Origin: Ignavibacteriota bacterium | GTDB taxonomy: Bacteria > Bacteroidota > Ignavibacteria > Tepidaquicellales > Tepidaquicellaceae | Length of the DNA: 15,269 nt | Direction of reading: 5' to 3' | NCBI GenBank assembly: GCA_003158365.1 | Contig: PMIW01000097.1 | Location: 1 to 15,269, forward strand | Part shown: positions 1-6,929 of the stretch, piece after piece | How the letters are laid out: each line of letters starts with the position of its first letter | Numbering within the stretch: position 1 is the first letter of the stretch | Program-made: the position numbers and the translations under genes | The notes under the pieces: model-generated | What the model saw: the letters and a program-made list of their open reading frames with translations, nothing else | Told to the model about the DNA's origin: nothing | Databases searched by the model: none

Positions 1-1
1 T

Positions 2-1726
2 GTAGCTCCGAGCGGAAACAAAGAATTAACTGAGACAAATTGTGAATCCTGCGGAATGTGCATTACGACATGCCCGACAGGGGCCATCACGGAAAATGTT
101 CCGTTCAAACCGGGACCGATGAAACTTGAATCAATCGATACGATTTGCAATTACTGTTCGACTGGATGTGAAATTAAAATTCAGCATAATAACGGATTCT
201 ATATGAGGACGATTGGTAAAGATGGAATAATAAATAAAGATATGAATATCTGCCGCTATCCTAAATTCGGATACAGGTACATGAATGACGGTTCAAGAAT
301 TAAAAAACCATTGTTAAAAGTTGACGGTGAATTTAAGGAAATAGAATTTTCGAAAGCATATGAAATAATGGCATCGAAAATAAAATCTGTTCAGCCTGAT
401 GAAAATGCCTTCTTTGCAGGTGCTAGGCTTACCAACGAAGAATTATACCTAGTGCAAAAATTTGCAAGAGCTGCGGTAAAAACGAATAATATTTCGAGTT
501 TCCATTACCTCAACAGGGGAGACGGATATGCAAAGAATTACGTTGCAAACGTGCCGTTTGAACAAATCGCTAATGCAGGAAAAATTTATCTGATTGGTTC
601 CGAAATAAATTATGAGAATGCAGTAGTGGGATATATGATTAATAATGCAAGGTATTACAATAAAACAAAACTTGAACTGGTTACAAACAATGAAAACAAC
701 AGGATGATTCACAAAGCAGACAGAACATTATTCGTGAAATCATATTATCATTTCATTAAGGCTGTAAATCATTTCATATTATCGAGCAATCTTGAAAATC
801 CGTTATTCATAAAAGATAATGTCGAAGGATTCGATGAATACAAGAAAGCATTGTTATTCGAAGACTTTAATACGCTTTTAAATAAATCGGGTGTATTTTT
901 TGAAAAGAGGCTCATTGATTTTGCAACCGAATTCAACAATGAAATGAATGCAGTAGTGGTGTTCTCTGAAAAGCACATTTCATCCGCAGCATCGAAAGAA
1001 TTGTTTAACCTTGCACTGATTACGGGCAAGCTCGGAAAAACCTCTAGCGGTCTGATTTCGCTGAAAGAGAAAAATAATTCACAGGGGTTATTCGATATGG
1101 GCATCAGTCCCGAGCTTGGAGTCGGCGGAATCGAAATAAACAATCCCGAATTAAAAGAAAAGATGAGAAAAAGCTGGAACGTAAATGCTGTTCCTGAAGT
1201 TATTAATGATAACTTGTTCAATTCACTTAAATCCAAGGAAATCAAGAATGTATTTATTTTCGGTGAAGATCCTATTGGCTGTGCACAGGACACAAAATCT
1301 GCCGAAGAATTATTATCCGGAAAGAAATTCATCATGGTGCAGGATTATTTTATGACTGAAACAGCAAAGAAAGCCGATTTGATACTGCCTTCATCTCTGC
1401 CGTTCGAAAGCGGCGGGAGTTATTCAAACACGCAGAAATTTTTAGTGAACTTCGATGCGGTTATAGAATCGAAAATCGAAAAGAAAAATTACGAGCAATT
1501 AATAGACGTAATGAGACTGCTTGGTGTGAAATGCAAGCTCGATATCACGCATAACATAACGCTTGAAATCGCATCGCTTTTAAGCCATAAGGAAAAAGAA
1601 GAAGATGAAAAGGCATACAAACTGAATTATACCGAGAATGATGATATGAACAGGATATTCGATTACGGTTGCGATAACCTGATGAAGCGTTTCGAAGATT
1701 CTTTTAATAAAGCATTTGAAAATTAA
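2..1726 (+). CDS. NuoG/FdhA-family iron-sulfur molybdopterin oxidoreductase subunit, 5'-truncated by window edge
   Basis: The reading frame is open from base 2, so the gene starts outside the window; the ATG at base 56 is internal because it would split a ferredoxin cluster. Numbering residues from base 2, C14/C17/C20/C24 form a C-x2-C-x2-C-x3-C-P [4Fe-4S] site. C49, C52, C56 and C84 form the [4Fe-4S] motif that opens a MopB (molybdopterin oxidoreductase) domain. Downstream, 'ARLTNEELYLVQKFAR' and 'QDYFMTETAKKADLILP' are family hallmarks. This order of domains is known from NuoG of complex I and from NAD-linked formate dehydrogenase alpha subunits. At the position where formate dehydrogenases carry the metal-binding Cys/Sec followed by His, this protein has Asn171-Arg172. 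It is therefore more likely an electron-transfer subunit (NuoG type) than a catalytic dehydrogenase. The missing N-terminus should hold the [2Fe-2S] and other clusters. Probable operon with the di-iron protein that follows. Confidence 0.85.
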   Translation, partial: VAPSGNKELTETNCESCGMCITTCPTGAITENVPFKPGPMKLESIDTICNYCSTGCEIKIQHNNGFYMRTIGKDGIINKDMNICRYPKFGYRYMNDGSRIKKPLLKVDGEFKEIEFSKAYEIMASKIKSVQPDENAFFAGARLTNEELYLVQKFARAAVKTNNISSFHYLNRGDGYAKNYVANVPFEQIANAGKIYLIGSEINYENAVVGYMINNARYYNKTKLELVTNNENNRMIHKADRTLFVKSYYHFIKAVNHFILSSNLENPLFIKDNVEGFDEYKKALLFEDFNTLLNKSGVFFEKRLIDFATEFNNEMNAVVVFSEKHISSAASKELFNLALITGKLGKTSSGLISLKEKNNSQGLFDMGISPELGVGGIEINNPELKEKMRKSWNVNAVPEVINDNLFNSLKSKEIKNVFIFGEDPIGCAQDTKSAEELLSGKKFIMVQDYFMTETAKKADLILPSSLPFESGGSYSNTQKFLVNFDAVIESKIEKKNYEQLIDVMRLLGVKCKLDITHNITLEIASLLSHKEKEEDEKAYKLNYTENDDMNRIFDYGCDNLMKRFEDSFNKAFEN

Positions 1727-1737
1727 ATTATACAATT

Positions 1738-2193
1738 ATGGAAAAATTTAATTCTGTAGATGACATTCTTGTTTTTGCAATGAAGAATGAGCAGGAAGCT
1801 GTTGATTTCTACACACGCCTTGCGAAAAATTCGAAAGGCGAAGAAATGAAAGTTGTGTTCGAAGAATTTGCACAGGAAGAAGTAAAGCACAAGGCAAGAT
1901 TGCAGAAAATTCAGACGGAAGGTTCATTTGAATTTAAAAAGGAAGAAGTAATGGATTTGAATATTTCCGATTACATCGTCCCGACTGTTCCGTATCCCGA
2001 TATGAGCTATCCCGAAGCCCTGACACTCGCCATGGCAAAGGAAAAGGCGGCATTCAAGCTTTATTTAAGGCTCTCAACGAAAGTTGCTGATAGCGGTTTG
2101 CAGTCCGTATTTATGGATTTAGCACAGGAAGAGTCGAAGCACAAACTCCGTTTCGAAATTGAGTATGATGAATTTGTAATGAAAGAAAATTAG
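1738..2193 (+). CDS. Rubrerythrin-like ferritin-fold di-iron protein (no rubredoxin domain)
   Basis: This 151-residue protein reads as a four-helix bundle with two half-sites for a di-iron centre. The first half has E18 in helix 1 and E48-x2-H51 in helix 2 (EEVKH). The second half has E102 and E132-x2-H135 (EESKH). The two halves look like an internal duplication, as in the ferritin-like/rubrerythrin family. Rubrerythrins normally add a rubredoxin [FeS4] domain with CxxC pairs; this protein has no cysteine, so it is the short form. Family members reduce hydrogen peroxide or handle iron and oxygen in the cytoplasm of anaerobes. The electron donor here is unknown; the adjacent iron-sulfur subunit or the ferredoxin at 8415-8714 could serve, but that is inference. 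The ATG lies 11 bases after the preceding stop with no Shine-Dalgarno sequence, which suggests co-transcription. The TAG stop overlaps a palindromic repeat. Confidence 0.85.
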   Translation: MEKFNSVDDILVFAMKNEQEAVDFYTRLAKNSKGEEMKVVFEEFAQEEVKHKARLQKIQTEGSFEFKKEEVMDLNISDYIVPTVPYPDMSYPEALTLAMAKEKAAFKLYLRLSTKVADSGLQSVFMDLAQEESKHKLRFEIEYDEFVMKEN

Positions 2194-2217
2194 TCCCGAG
2201 TCGCTCGACTCATCGGA
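2191..2217. repeat. Palindromic element (TCCCGA...TCGGA type) overlapping the rubrerythrin stop
   Basis: The sequence begins with the stop codon TAG and runs straight into TCCCGAG, a short GAGTCG/CGACTC stem and CATCGGA. The outer arms TCCGA/TCGGA-like words are the same as in the palindromes at 2348, 8900-9087, 11174, 11242 and 15229. Such elements can fold in RNA and may help end or stabilise the upstream transcript; that role is inferred. Confidence 0.6.
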
Positions 2218-2284
2218 ACGCAAAGAACGCGGATTAGAAGAATTTAAGATTAAAAGATTAATTCTTAATTATAAAAAATTATTC

Positions 2285-2324
2285 AGACTACAAAAGTCTT
2301 TAAGACTTTTGTAGTCTTTTTTTT
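2285..2324 (+). terminator. Rho-independent terminator after the rubrerythrin gene
   Basis: A perfect 16-base inverted repeat (2285-2300 and 2302-2317; AGACTACAAAAGTCTT and its complement) is followed by an unbroken T-run on the plus strand (2317-2324). It lies 91 bases past the rubrerythrin stop, in the right orientation for that operon. It is nearly identical to the hairpin at 6889-6929. Confidence 0.85.
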
Positions 2325-2347
2325 AGAAACACTTATTTTACTAAAAT

Positions 2348-2400
2348 TCCCGATTAACTTTGTTCATCGGGACTATGGTTAAACAAATGACGTTATTTAA
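2348..2400 (-). repeat. Two-hairpin palindromic element at the 3' end of the first propeller gene
   Basis: Bases 2348-2371 read TCCCGAT, a loop, then ATCGGGA. They are followed by AAATGACGTTATTT (2385-2398), a shortened version of the AAAATGAC/GTCATTTT hairpin found after the Omp28-like genes. The second part overlaps the stop codon and last codons of the gene at 2393-4393. On the minus strand it is placed where a transcript end would be, but it lacks a strong U-run. Confidence 0.6.
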
Positions 2401-4393
2401 TCATTAGCATTTTTTTAGTATCTGAATAATCTCCATGAATAATTTTCAGAAAATATATACCACTTGAATATTGTGAAGCGTTCCATTTCACTTCATACTT
2501 ATCCTTTGGTTGTACCTCATTTACAAGAGTTTCGATTTTGCATCCGAGAATATTATATACAACAATTTTAATTGTTGTAGCTTTTTCAACATCGTATTTA
2601 ATGGTTGTAATGGAATTAAACGGATTCGGATAGTTTTGATAAAGCCTAAATACAGTCGGGTATATTTTCTTTTTAATAGTCGTATCAATCAAATCGTAAT
2701 AATCCCTTTTCCATACGGACCTGTTAGTTCCTGCAAGAACGTAATTGCCTGAAATAAATAAAGAATTTATAGGCGGGGTTTTATCAAAGCCCTGATTCCT
2801 GATAACCCAGTTGCTATCAAAAATCGGATAATAAAGAATTCCCTTATCTTTTATTCCTGCTATGACATATTTATCATCAACCGCAAGAGAAGTAACGGTA
2901 ACACTATCAATAATTTTTTTCCAAGAGTATCCATAATCAGAAGAGTGATAAATCCCCCAATTATCAGTAGCCGCATATAAATTTGTATCTTTAGCAACAA
3001 GAGAATGAACATATTTACCCGTTAAATTTGTGGGTGCCCAATTGTTTCCACTATTTGTCGAATAGTAAACTCCACTACCATCCGTTCCTGCATAAATTAT
3101 ATTATAGATTGAGGCAAGGGAATACGTAGTTCCATCGTATTGAGAAGTTACATTCCAGTTAATTCCGTTATTTGTTGATACATAAATTCCATGAAAATAT
3201 GATCCTGCAAAAATTTTGTTTCCACATATAGTAAGAGCATAAATTATATTCCCATTTAAACTTGACACTATCCAGGAAGTTCCATTATTAGTCGAATAAT
3301 AAACCCCGCTGTTTGTTCCTGCCAGGATAATATTATCTTTGACTAAAATGGAGTAAACTGATTTATTATTAAGTGATGTTTGTATCCAGTTATCCCCGTC
3401 ATTTGAGGATAAATAAACTCCATAATTTGTTGCTGCAAAAATATAATTTCCGCATTTAGTAATAGCATTGACATCAGCAATTCTGAGAGCACTTTGTGTC
3501 CAGGTGGCGCCATTATTTGTAGATAAATAAATACCTTTATCAAATGATCCTGCAAAGAAGTTATTGCCGGTAATTAATAATTTTGAAATAATCCTGCTAC
3601 TCAATGAAGATAAGCTCCAGCTGTTTCCAAAGTTATTAGAGTAATAAAGACCATCACCCGGGGTACCGGCAAAAATTTTATTACCTATTACTTCAAAGGA
3701 ATAAATATAAAGTAAATCCAAACTGACCAAATTCCATGTATTTCCCAAATTAGTTGTGTTGTATAAACCATAATCTGTTGCTGCAAAAATATAAATTCCA
3801 CATTTGATTATTGCTCTCGTTATACCTGAATTTAAAGATGTGTGAATCCAGTTGTCTCCGTTGTTTGTGGAAGTGTAAACACCCATATATGTTCCGGCAA
3901 AAATATAATTTCCATATACGTACAAGCTGAAAACATCATCCGGAGCAGATGATAAGAAAATCCAGTTGTTGCCGTAATTTGTTGAGCGGTAAAGACCACT
4001 CTCTGTTCCGGCAAATATATAATTTCCGTTCATAACAAAAGAGGTTACATTTTCACAGTTGTTAAGTTTATTATTCCAGGTATTACCATAATCGGTAGAG
4101 AGATAAATGCTATTTGAATATGTTCCTGCAACAACGAGATTACTATTTGCCAGCATAGAATAGACCATGGGGCTATCCAGAGGTGTTCTATTCCAGAATT
4201 TTCCAAAATCAGTTGATTTAAAAACACCCAAAGATGTACCAGCGAACAAATCATTCCCGTTTGAAGTTATAACAGGAACGCAACCCCCATAAATTCCGTC
4301 ACATTGAGACCACTGTCCTTCACAATTTTCAATTTTCAATGTACAATGTACAATAAGAAGAGTAAAAAGTATGATTAAAAATTTCTTTTTCAT
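2393..4393 (-). CDS. Secreted Asp-box repeat (beta-propeller-like) protein with T9SS type A sorting domain, paralog 1
   Basis: This 666-residue protein starts with a signal peptide (MKKKF plus a hydrophobic stretch to about residue 26). It then has 12 clear repeats and one degenerate repeat, about 40-43 residues apart. Each repeat carries an Asp-box-like core of the form G-[IVL]-Y-x-S-T-[ND]-x-G-x-x-W followed by a strand and an 'IFAGT' motif. Asp-box repeats mark beta-propeller folds in sialidases, sortilin and Ycf48-like proteins, but no catalytic residues of those enzymes are recognisable, so binding or scaffolding is the safer guess. Residues 583-666 are a T9SS type A sorting domain (Por secretion tail) containing 'YQNYPNPFN', with NS in place of the usual NP after it. 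The protein is expected at the outer membrane or outside the cell. It lies 34 bases after the paralog at 4428-6467 with no terminator between them, so they are probably co-transcribed. No Shine-Dalgarno is visible. Confidence 0.85.
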   Translation of the reverse strand: MKKKFLIILFTLLIVHCTLKIENCEGQWSQCDGIYGGCVPVITSNGNDLFAGTSLGVFKSTDFGKFWNRTPLDSPMVYSMLANSNLVVAGTYSNSIYLSTDYGNTWNNKLNNCENVTSFVMNGNYIFAGTESGLYRSTNYGNNWIFLSSAPDDVFSLYVYGNYIFAGTYMGVYTSTNNGDNWIHTSLNSGITRAIIKCGIYIFAATDYGLYNTTNLGNTWNLVSLDLLYIYSFEVIGNKIFAGTPGDGLYYSNNFGNSWSLSSLSSRIISKLLITGNNFFAGSFDKGIYLSTNNGATWTQSALRIADVNAITKCGNYIFAATNYGVYLSSNDGDNWIQTSLNNKSVYSILVKDNIILAGTNSGVYYSTNNGTSWIVSSLNGNIIYALTICGNKIFAGSYFHGIYVSTNNGINWNVTSQYDGTTYSLASIYNIIYAGTDGSGVYYSTNSGNNWAPTNLTGKYVHSLVAKDTNLYAATDNWGIYHSSDYGYSWKKIIDSVTVTSLAVDDKYVIAGIKDKGILYYPIFDSNWVIRNQGFDKTPPINSLFISGNYVLAGTNRSVWKRDYYDLIDTTIKKKIYPTVFRLYQNYPNPFNSITTIKYDVEKATTIKIVVYNILGCKIETLVNEVQPKDKYEVKWNASQYSSGIYFLKIIHGDYSDTKKMLMIK
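4323..4350 (-). repeat. Heptanucleotide tandem tract within signal-peptide codons
   Basis: Four heptamers lie head to tail on the plus strand: CAATTTT twice, then CAATGTA twice, followed by a partial CAATAAG. They encode residues in and just after the hydrophobic part of the signal peptide of the 2393-4393 protein. Seven is not a multiple of three, so gain or loss of one unit would shift the reading frame. Confidence 0.8.
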
Positions 4394-4427
4394 TTTTTTA
4401 TATTCAATATTTAACCAAATTAAAATT

Positions 4428-6467
4428 TTATTTTACCAGAAGCATTTTTTTAGTCTCAGAAAAATCTCCGGCTGAAAGTTTGTAGAAATACACTCCGCTC
4501 GGATATTGTGATGCATCCCAGTTTACCTCATACTCTCCGGGGGATTGTTTTTCGTTTACAAGTGTCTCAACTTCTTTACCAAGAATATCAAATATTTTTA
4601 AAGAAACGAATTTGTTATCTGTTATTGACCCAGAGGGTACCCGGTATTTGATATTTGTTGAAGGGTTGAAAGGATTGGGGTAGTTTTGCTCGAGTTTAAA
4701 AGACGACGGAATTTCTTTAGATATTTGATTGATGCCAATTGCTTCGGACAATGAGCGTCTCCAGACTGCAAAACTATCAGTACCTGCGTATATATAATTA
4801 TTTGATATATTAAAACAGTTTACTTGAGGATCCATCCCGAATCCCTGGTCCTTGTTGAACCAGTTTACTCCATTATTCGAACTTAAGAATATGCCATTAG
4901 AAGTTCCGATAAATACTTTATTCCCGTTTAATGCCAAACCAAATACGCTATTGCTGTAAGACGTTTGTGTCCAATTGTACCCTGAATTTGTTGATACTAA
5001 TAATCCTGATAATGTTCCTGCGTAAATCATGTTTCCCGCTCCGGAAAAGGATAAAATATGATTACTGTTTGAGTAAGTTTGTATCCAGTTGACTCCATTA
5101 TTTGTAGAAAGATGAATTAGAAAATTAAAATTGATATCCTCTGTTCCGATATAAAGGGTACTTCCATTTGTATAAAGGGCATCAATTGAAAAATTCGGAA
5201 GTGATATATTGGTCCAATTGTTACCGCTGTTTGAGGAGTAATATAATCCATTGTAACCCGAGTAGGCAAAAATATTACTTTCATATGCAGCCAATAAATA
5301 TATATGTGCACCTTCAAATGTATGTTCCCAGGTGCTACCATTATCTGATGAATTGTATAATCCGTCATTACTTGTTCCGACAAAAATTTTATTACCTGAA
5401 ACTGCCATTGATGAAACGTAAAAATTTTGAAGAGCTGTAATTGACCAGTTTAATCCATAATCTGTAGAGGAATAAATACCTTTTTCGGAGCATGTTGCAA
5501 AAATGTAATTTCCGTTTGAAATAATTGAACTTATACTTCCGTTGTTTAATGACACATAATTCCAATTATTACCTGAATTAGTTGATATATACAAACCTTC
5601 ACCCGTGCCTGCATAATAATTATTCCCGCTTATCAGCATTGAAAGTACAGTGCTACCTGATAATCCTGATTGCTGCCAATAGTTTCCATCATTCGTGGTA
5701 TAATACAATCCCCAGATGTAGGTACCTGTATATAATTTATTTCCGCTAACCGCCAAGCAATAAATATGATTAATGTTATTTGGCATCATACTCCAGTTGT
5801 TACCATAATTAGTGGATTTATATACACCGTTATTCACAGCAGCATATATGTTCATACCATTTATAAGAAGTGTGTTTATTGTAATTCCTGATAGACCTGT
5901 TTGTATCCAATTGCTCCCGTAATTTGTTGAATAATAAATTCCGTTATTTGTACCTGCAAATATGTTGTTGCTATCTGCCATTAATGAATATACGGTTTTG
6001 TCCGTCATACCGGAATTATACCAATTAGTGCCGCCGTTTGTGGAATAACTGATCCCATAGGTAGATGCTCCTGCGAATACATAATTACCTTTAACCGTAA
6101 GAGAAAGTACATTCAAGGCCTGAAAACTAGTATGCGCCCAGTTTATTCCATTGTTTGTAGAACGATAGATTCCGGAATTCTCAGTCCCGGCTAATAATAC
6201 ATTTCCGCTTGAAATAATACTATGTACAGAAATTTTGAGATTTGAGATAATCCATGAATTTCCATTATTTGTTGTCACGTAAATTCCTCTGTTAGTGCCT
6301 AAAATAATACTATTGTCATAACTATATTCTACAGTTGCGTGAAAATTTTCTTGATAATTTCCTCTGCTTTGTACCCACTGGCACATACAATCTTTCTGCC
6401 ACAGCAGATTCAATGTGCAATTTACAATTATAAGAGCTAAAAGGGGCAGTAAAATTTTCTTTTTCAT
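4428..6467 (-). CDS. Secreted Asp-box repeat (beta-propeller-like) protein with T9SS type A sorting domain, paralog 2
   Basis: This 679-residue protein has the same architecture as its downstream neighbour. It has a signal peptide (MKKKILLPLLALIIV...), 13 Asp-box-like repeats of the form G-[IVL]-[YF]-x-[ST]-[ST]-[ND]-x-G-x-x-W, a shared 'QGF...AGT...VW[RK]R' block, and a C-terminal T9SS type A sorting domain from about residue 590 with the canonical 'EQNYPNPFNPSTNIKY'. Compared with paralog 1, the sorting domain contains an extra 'PSGSITDNKF' segment. Thirteen repeats are too many for one six- to eight-bladed propeller, so two stacked propellers or a ten-bladed sortilin-like propeller are possible; the sequence alone does not decide. 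The start ATG has no Shine-Dalgarno. It is the first gene of a probable two-gene operon; the upstream 460 bases are gene-free and very AT-rich, so the promoter should lie there. Confidence 0.85.
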   Translation of the reverse strand: MKKKILLPLLALIIVNCTLNLLWQKDCMCQWVQSRGNYQENFHATVEYSYDNSIILGTNRGIYVTTNNGNSWIISNLKISVHSIISSGNVLLAGTENSGIYRSTNNGINWAHTSFQALNVLSLTVKGNYVFAGASTYGISYSTNGGTNWYNSGMTDKTVYSLMADSNNIFAGTNNGIYYSTNYGSNWIQTGLSGITINTLLINGMNIYAAVNNGVYKSTNYGNNWSMMPNNINHIYCLAVSGNKLYTGTYIWGLYYTTNDGNYWQQSGLSGSTVLSMLISGNNYYAGTGEGLYISTNSGNNWNYVSLNNGSISSIISNGNYIFATCSEKGIYSSTDYGLNWSITALQNFYVSSMAVSGNKIFVGTSNDGLYNSSDNGSTWEHTFEGAHIYLLAAYESNIFAYSGYNGLYYSSNSGNNWTNISLPNFSIDALYTNGSTLYIGTEDINFNFLIHLSTNNGVNWIQTYSNSNHILSFSGAGNMIYAGTLSGLLVSTNSGYNWTQTSYSNSVFGLALNGNKVFIGTSNGIFLSSNNGVNWFNKDQGFGMDPQVNCFNISNNYIYAGTDSFAVWRRSLSEAIGINQISKEIPSSFKLEQNYPNPFNPSTNIKYRVPSGSITDNKFVSLKIFDILGKEVETLVNEKQSPGEYEVNWDASQYPSGVYFYKLSAGDFSETKKMLLVK
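6411..6431 (-). repeat. Heptamer-periodic tract in signal-peptide codons of paralog 2
   Basis: Three consecutive seven-base units (CAATGTG, CAATTTA, CAATTAT on the plus strand) share the CAAT core and sit at the same place as the tract at 4323-4350. Units differ from each other, so slippage should be rarer here. Confidence 0.65.
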
Positions 6468-6927
6468 AATGAATATTTTTAATTAACTATTATAAATGCA
6501 ATCTTAAATCATCTTTTTTTAATAAGATGAGGAATCCTTAAAATAAATAATAAAAATATTGTTTCTTGTATTTTTTGACTAACGATGTGCAAAATTATAA
6601 TAATTTTTGTTAGTTTCTGAAATCGAGATATATATTATAAAATAATATAAAATTATTATTTATACTATTTATAATTTTTGACTGGAATGGGAGGGTCTTT
6701 TGCTTTCTTAAGATGGTGCTTGGGAATGTCGGGAAAAAAAAGATAAAATTAATCAAACGAAGTGGATCCCGTGTAAGAGTCCCGATTGGTTTTATTTCCC
6801 GATAAATCTGGGTTTTATAAAGAGCGTTCAACATCGGGATTTCGCAAAGAACGCTCAACATCACGGGATGACAAAGTATGGTATATTCAGACTACAAAAG
6901 TCTTAAAAACTTTTGTAGTCTTTTTTT
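6468..6927. other. Gene-free AT-rich intergenic stretch
   Basis: No credible gene is present. Bases 6468-6680 are very AT-rich and should hold the promoter of the propeller operon on the minus strand; a small hairpin (CATCTT/AAGATG on either side of an A/T loop, about 6510-6530) lies in its leader. Bases 6766-6869 hold a nested inverted-repeat element, and 6889-6929 a hairpin with a T-run. An open frame crossing this stretch on the minus strand has the composition of translated repeat DNA. Confidence 0.7.
6766..6869. repeat. Nested inverted-repeat element, about 104 bases
   Basis: The ends are exact 8-base inverted repeats (ATCCCGTG at 6766-6773, CACGGGAT at 6862-6869). Inside lies a second pair (AGCGTTC at 6823-6829, GAACGCT at 6849-6855), a direct repeat of 'CAACATC', and several TCCCGAT/ATCGGGA words. 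No coding capacity. It could be a miniature repeat or a decayed composite of the palindromes found elsewhere in the window. Confidence 0.5.
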
Positions 6928-6929
6928 TT
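6889..6929 (+). repeat. Second copy of the terminator hairpin, abutting the aspartate kinase stop
   Basis: A 13-base perfect inverted repeat (6889-6901 and 6909-6921) with a 7-base loop and a nine-T run differs at about two positions from the terminator at 2285-2324. The T-run reads in the plus direction, where no upstream gene exists. For the minus-strand aspartate kinase, the run becomes an A-tract before the hairpin and supplies the TAA stop. Confidence 0.75.

Noticed and set aside
56..58. ATG at 56 as the real start of the first gene
   Set aside because: The frame is open upstream to the window edge, and the ATG falls between the second and third cysteine of a ferredoxin cluster motif.
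769..1335. Long antisense open frame (188 codons) across the NuoG/FdhA-like gene
   Set aside because: It mirrors the real gene's codons, has no family-like motif and lies wholly inside a well-supported CDS.
2510..2752. Plus-strand open frame inside the propeller gene
   Set aside because: It is antisense to the T9SS sorting domain and lacks any recognisable feature.
4342..4393. Lipoprotein signal in the propeller proteins (Cys after IVH or IVN)
   Set aside because: The residue before Cys is His or Asn, not Gly/Ala/Ser as a lipobox needs; ordinary signal peptides fit better.
6610..6864. 84-codon minus-strand open frame in the gene-free stretch
   Set aside because: It runs through the nested inverted-repeat element and an AT-rich tract; the translation looks like repeat DNA, with no leader or motif.
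6690..6927. tRNA or structured RNA gene in the repeat-rich intergenic stretch
   Set aside because: No cloverleaf or TTCGAnTC-type arm could be drawn; the pairing is explained by the nested palindromes.
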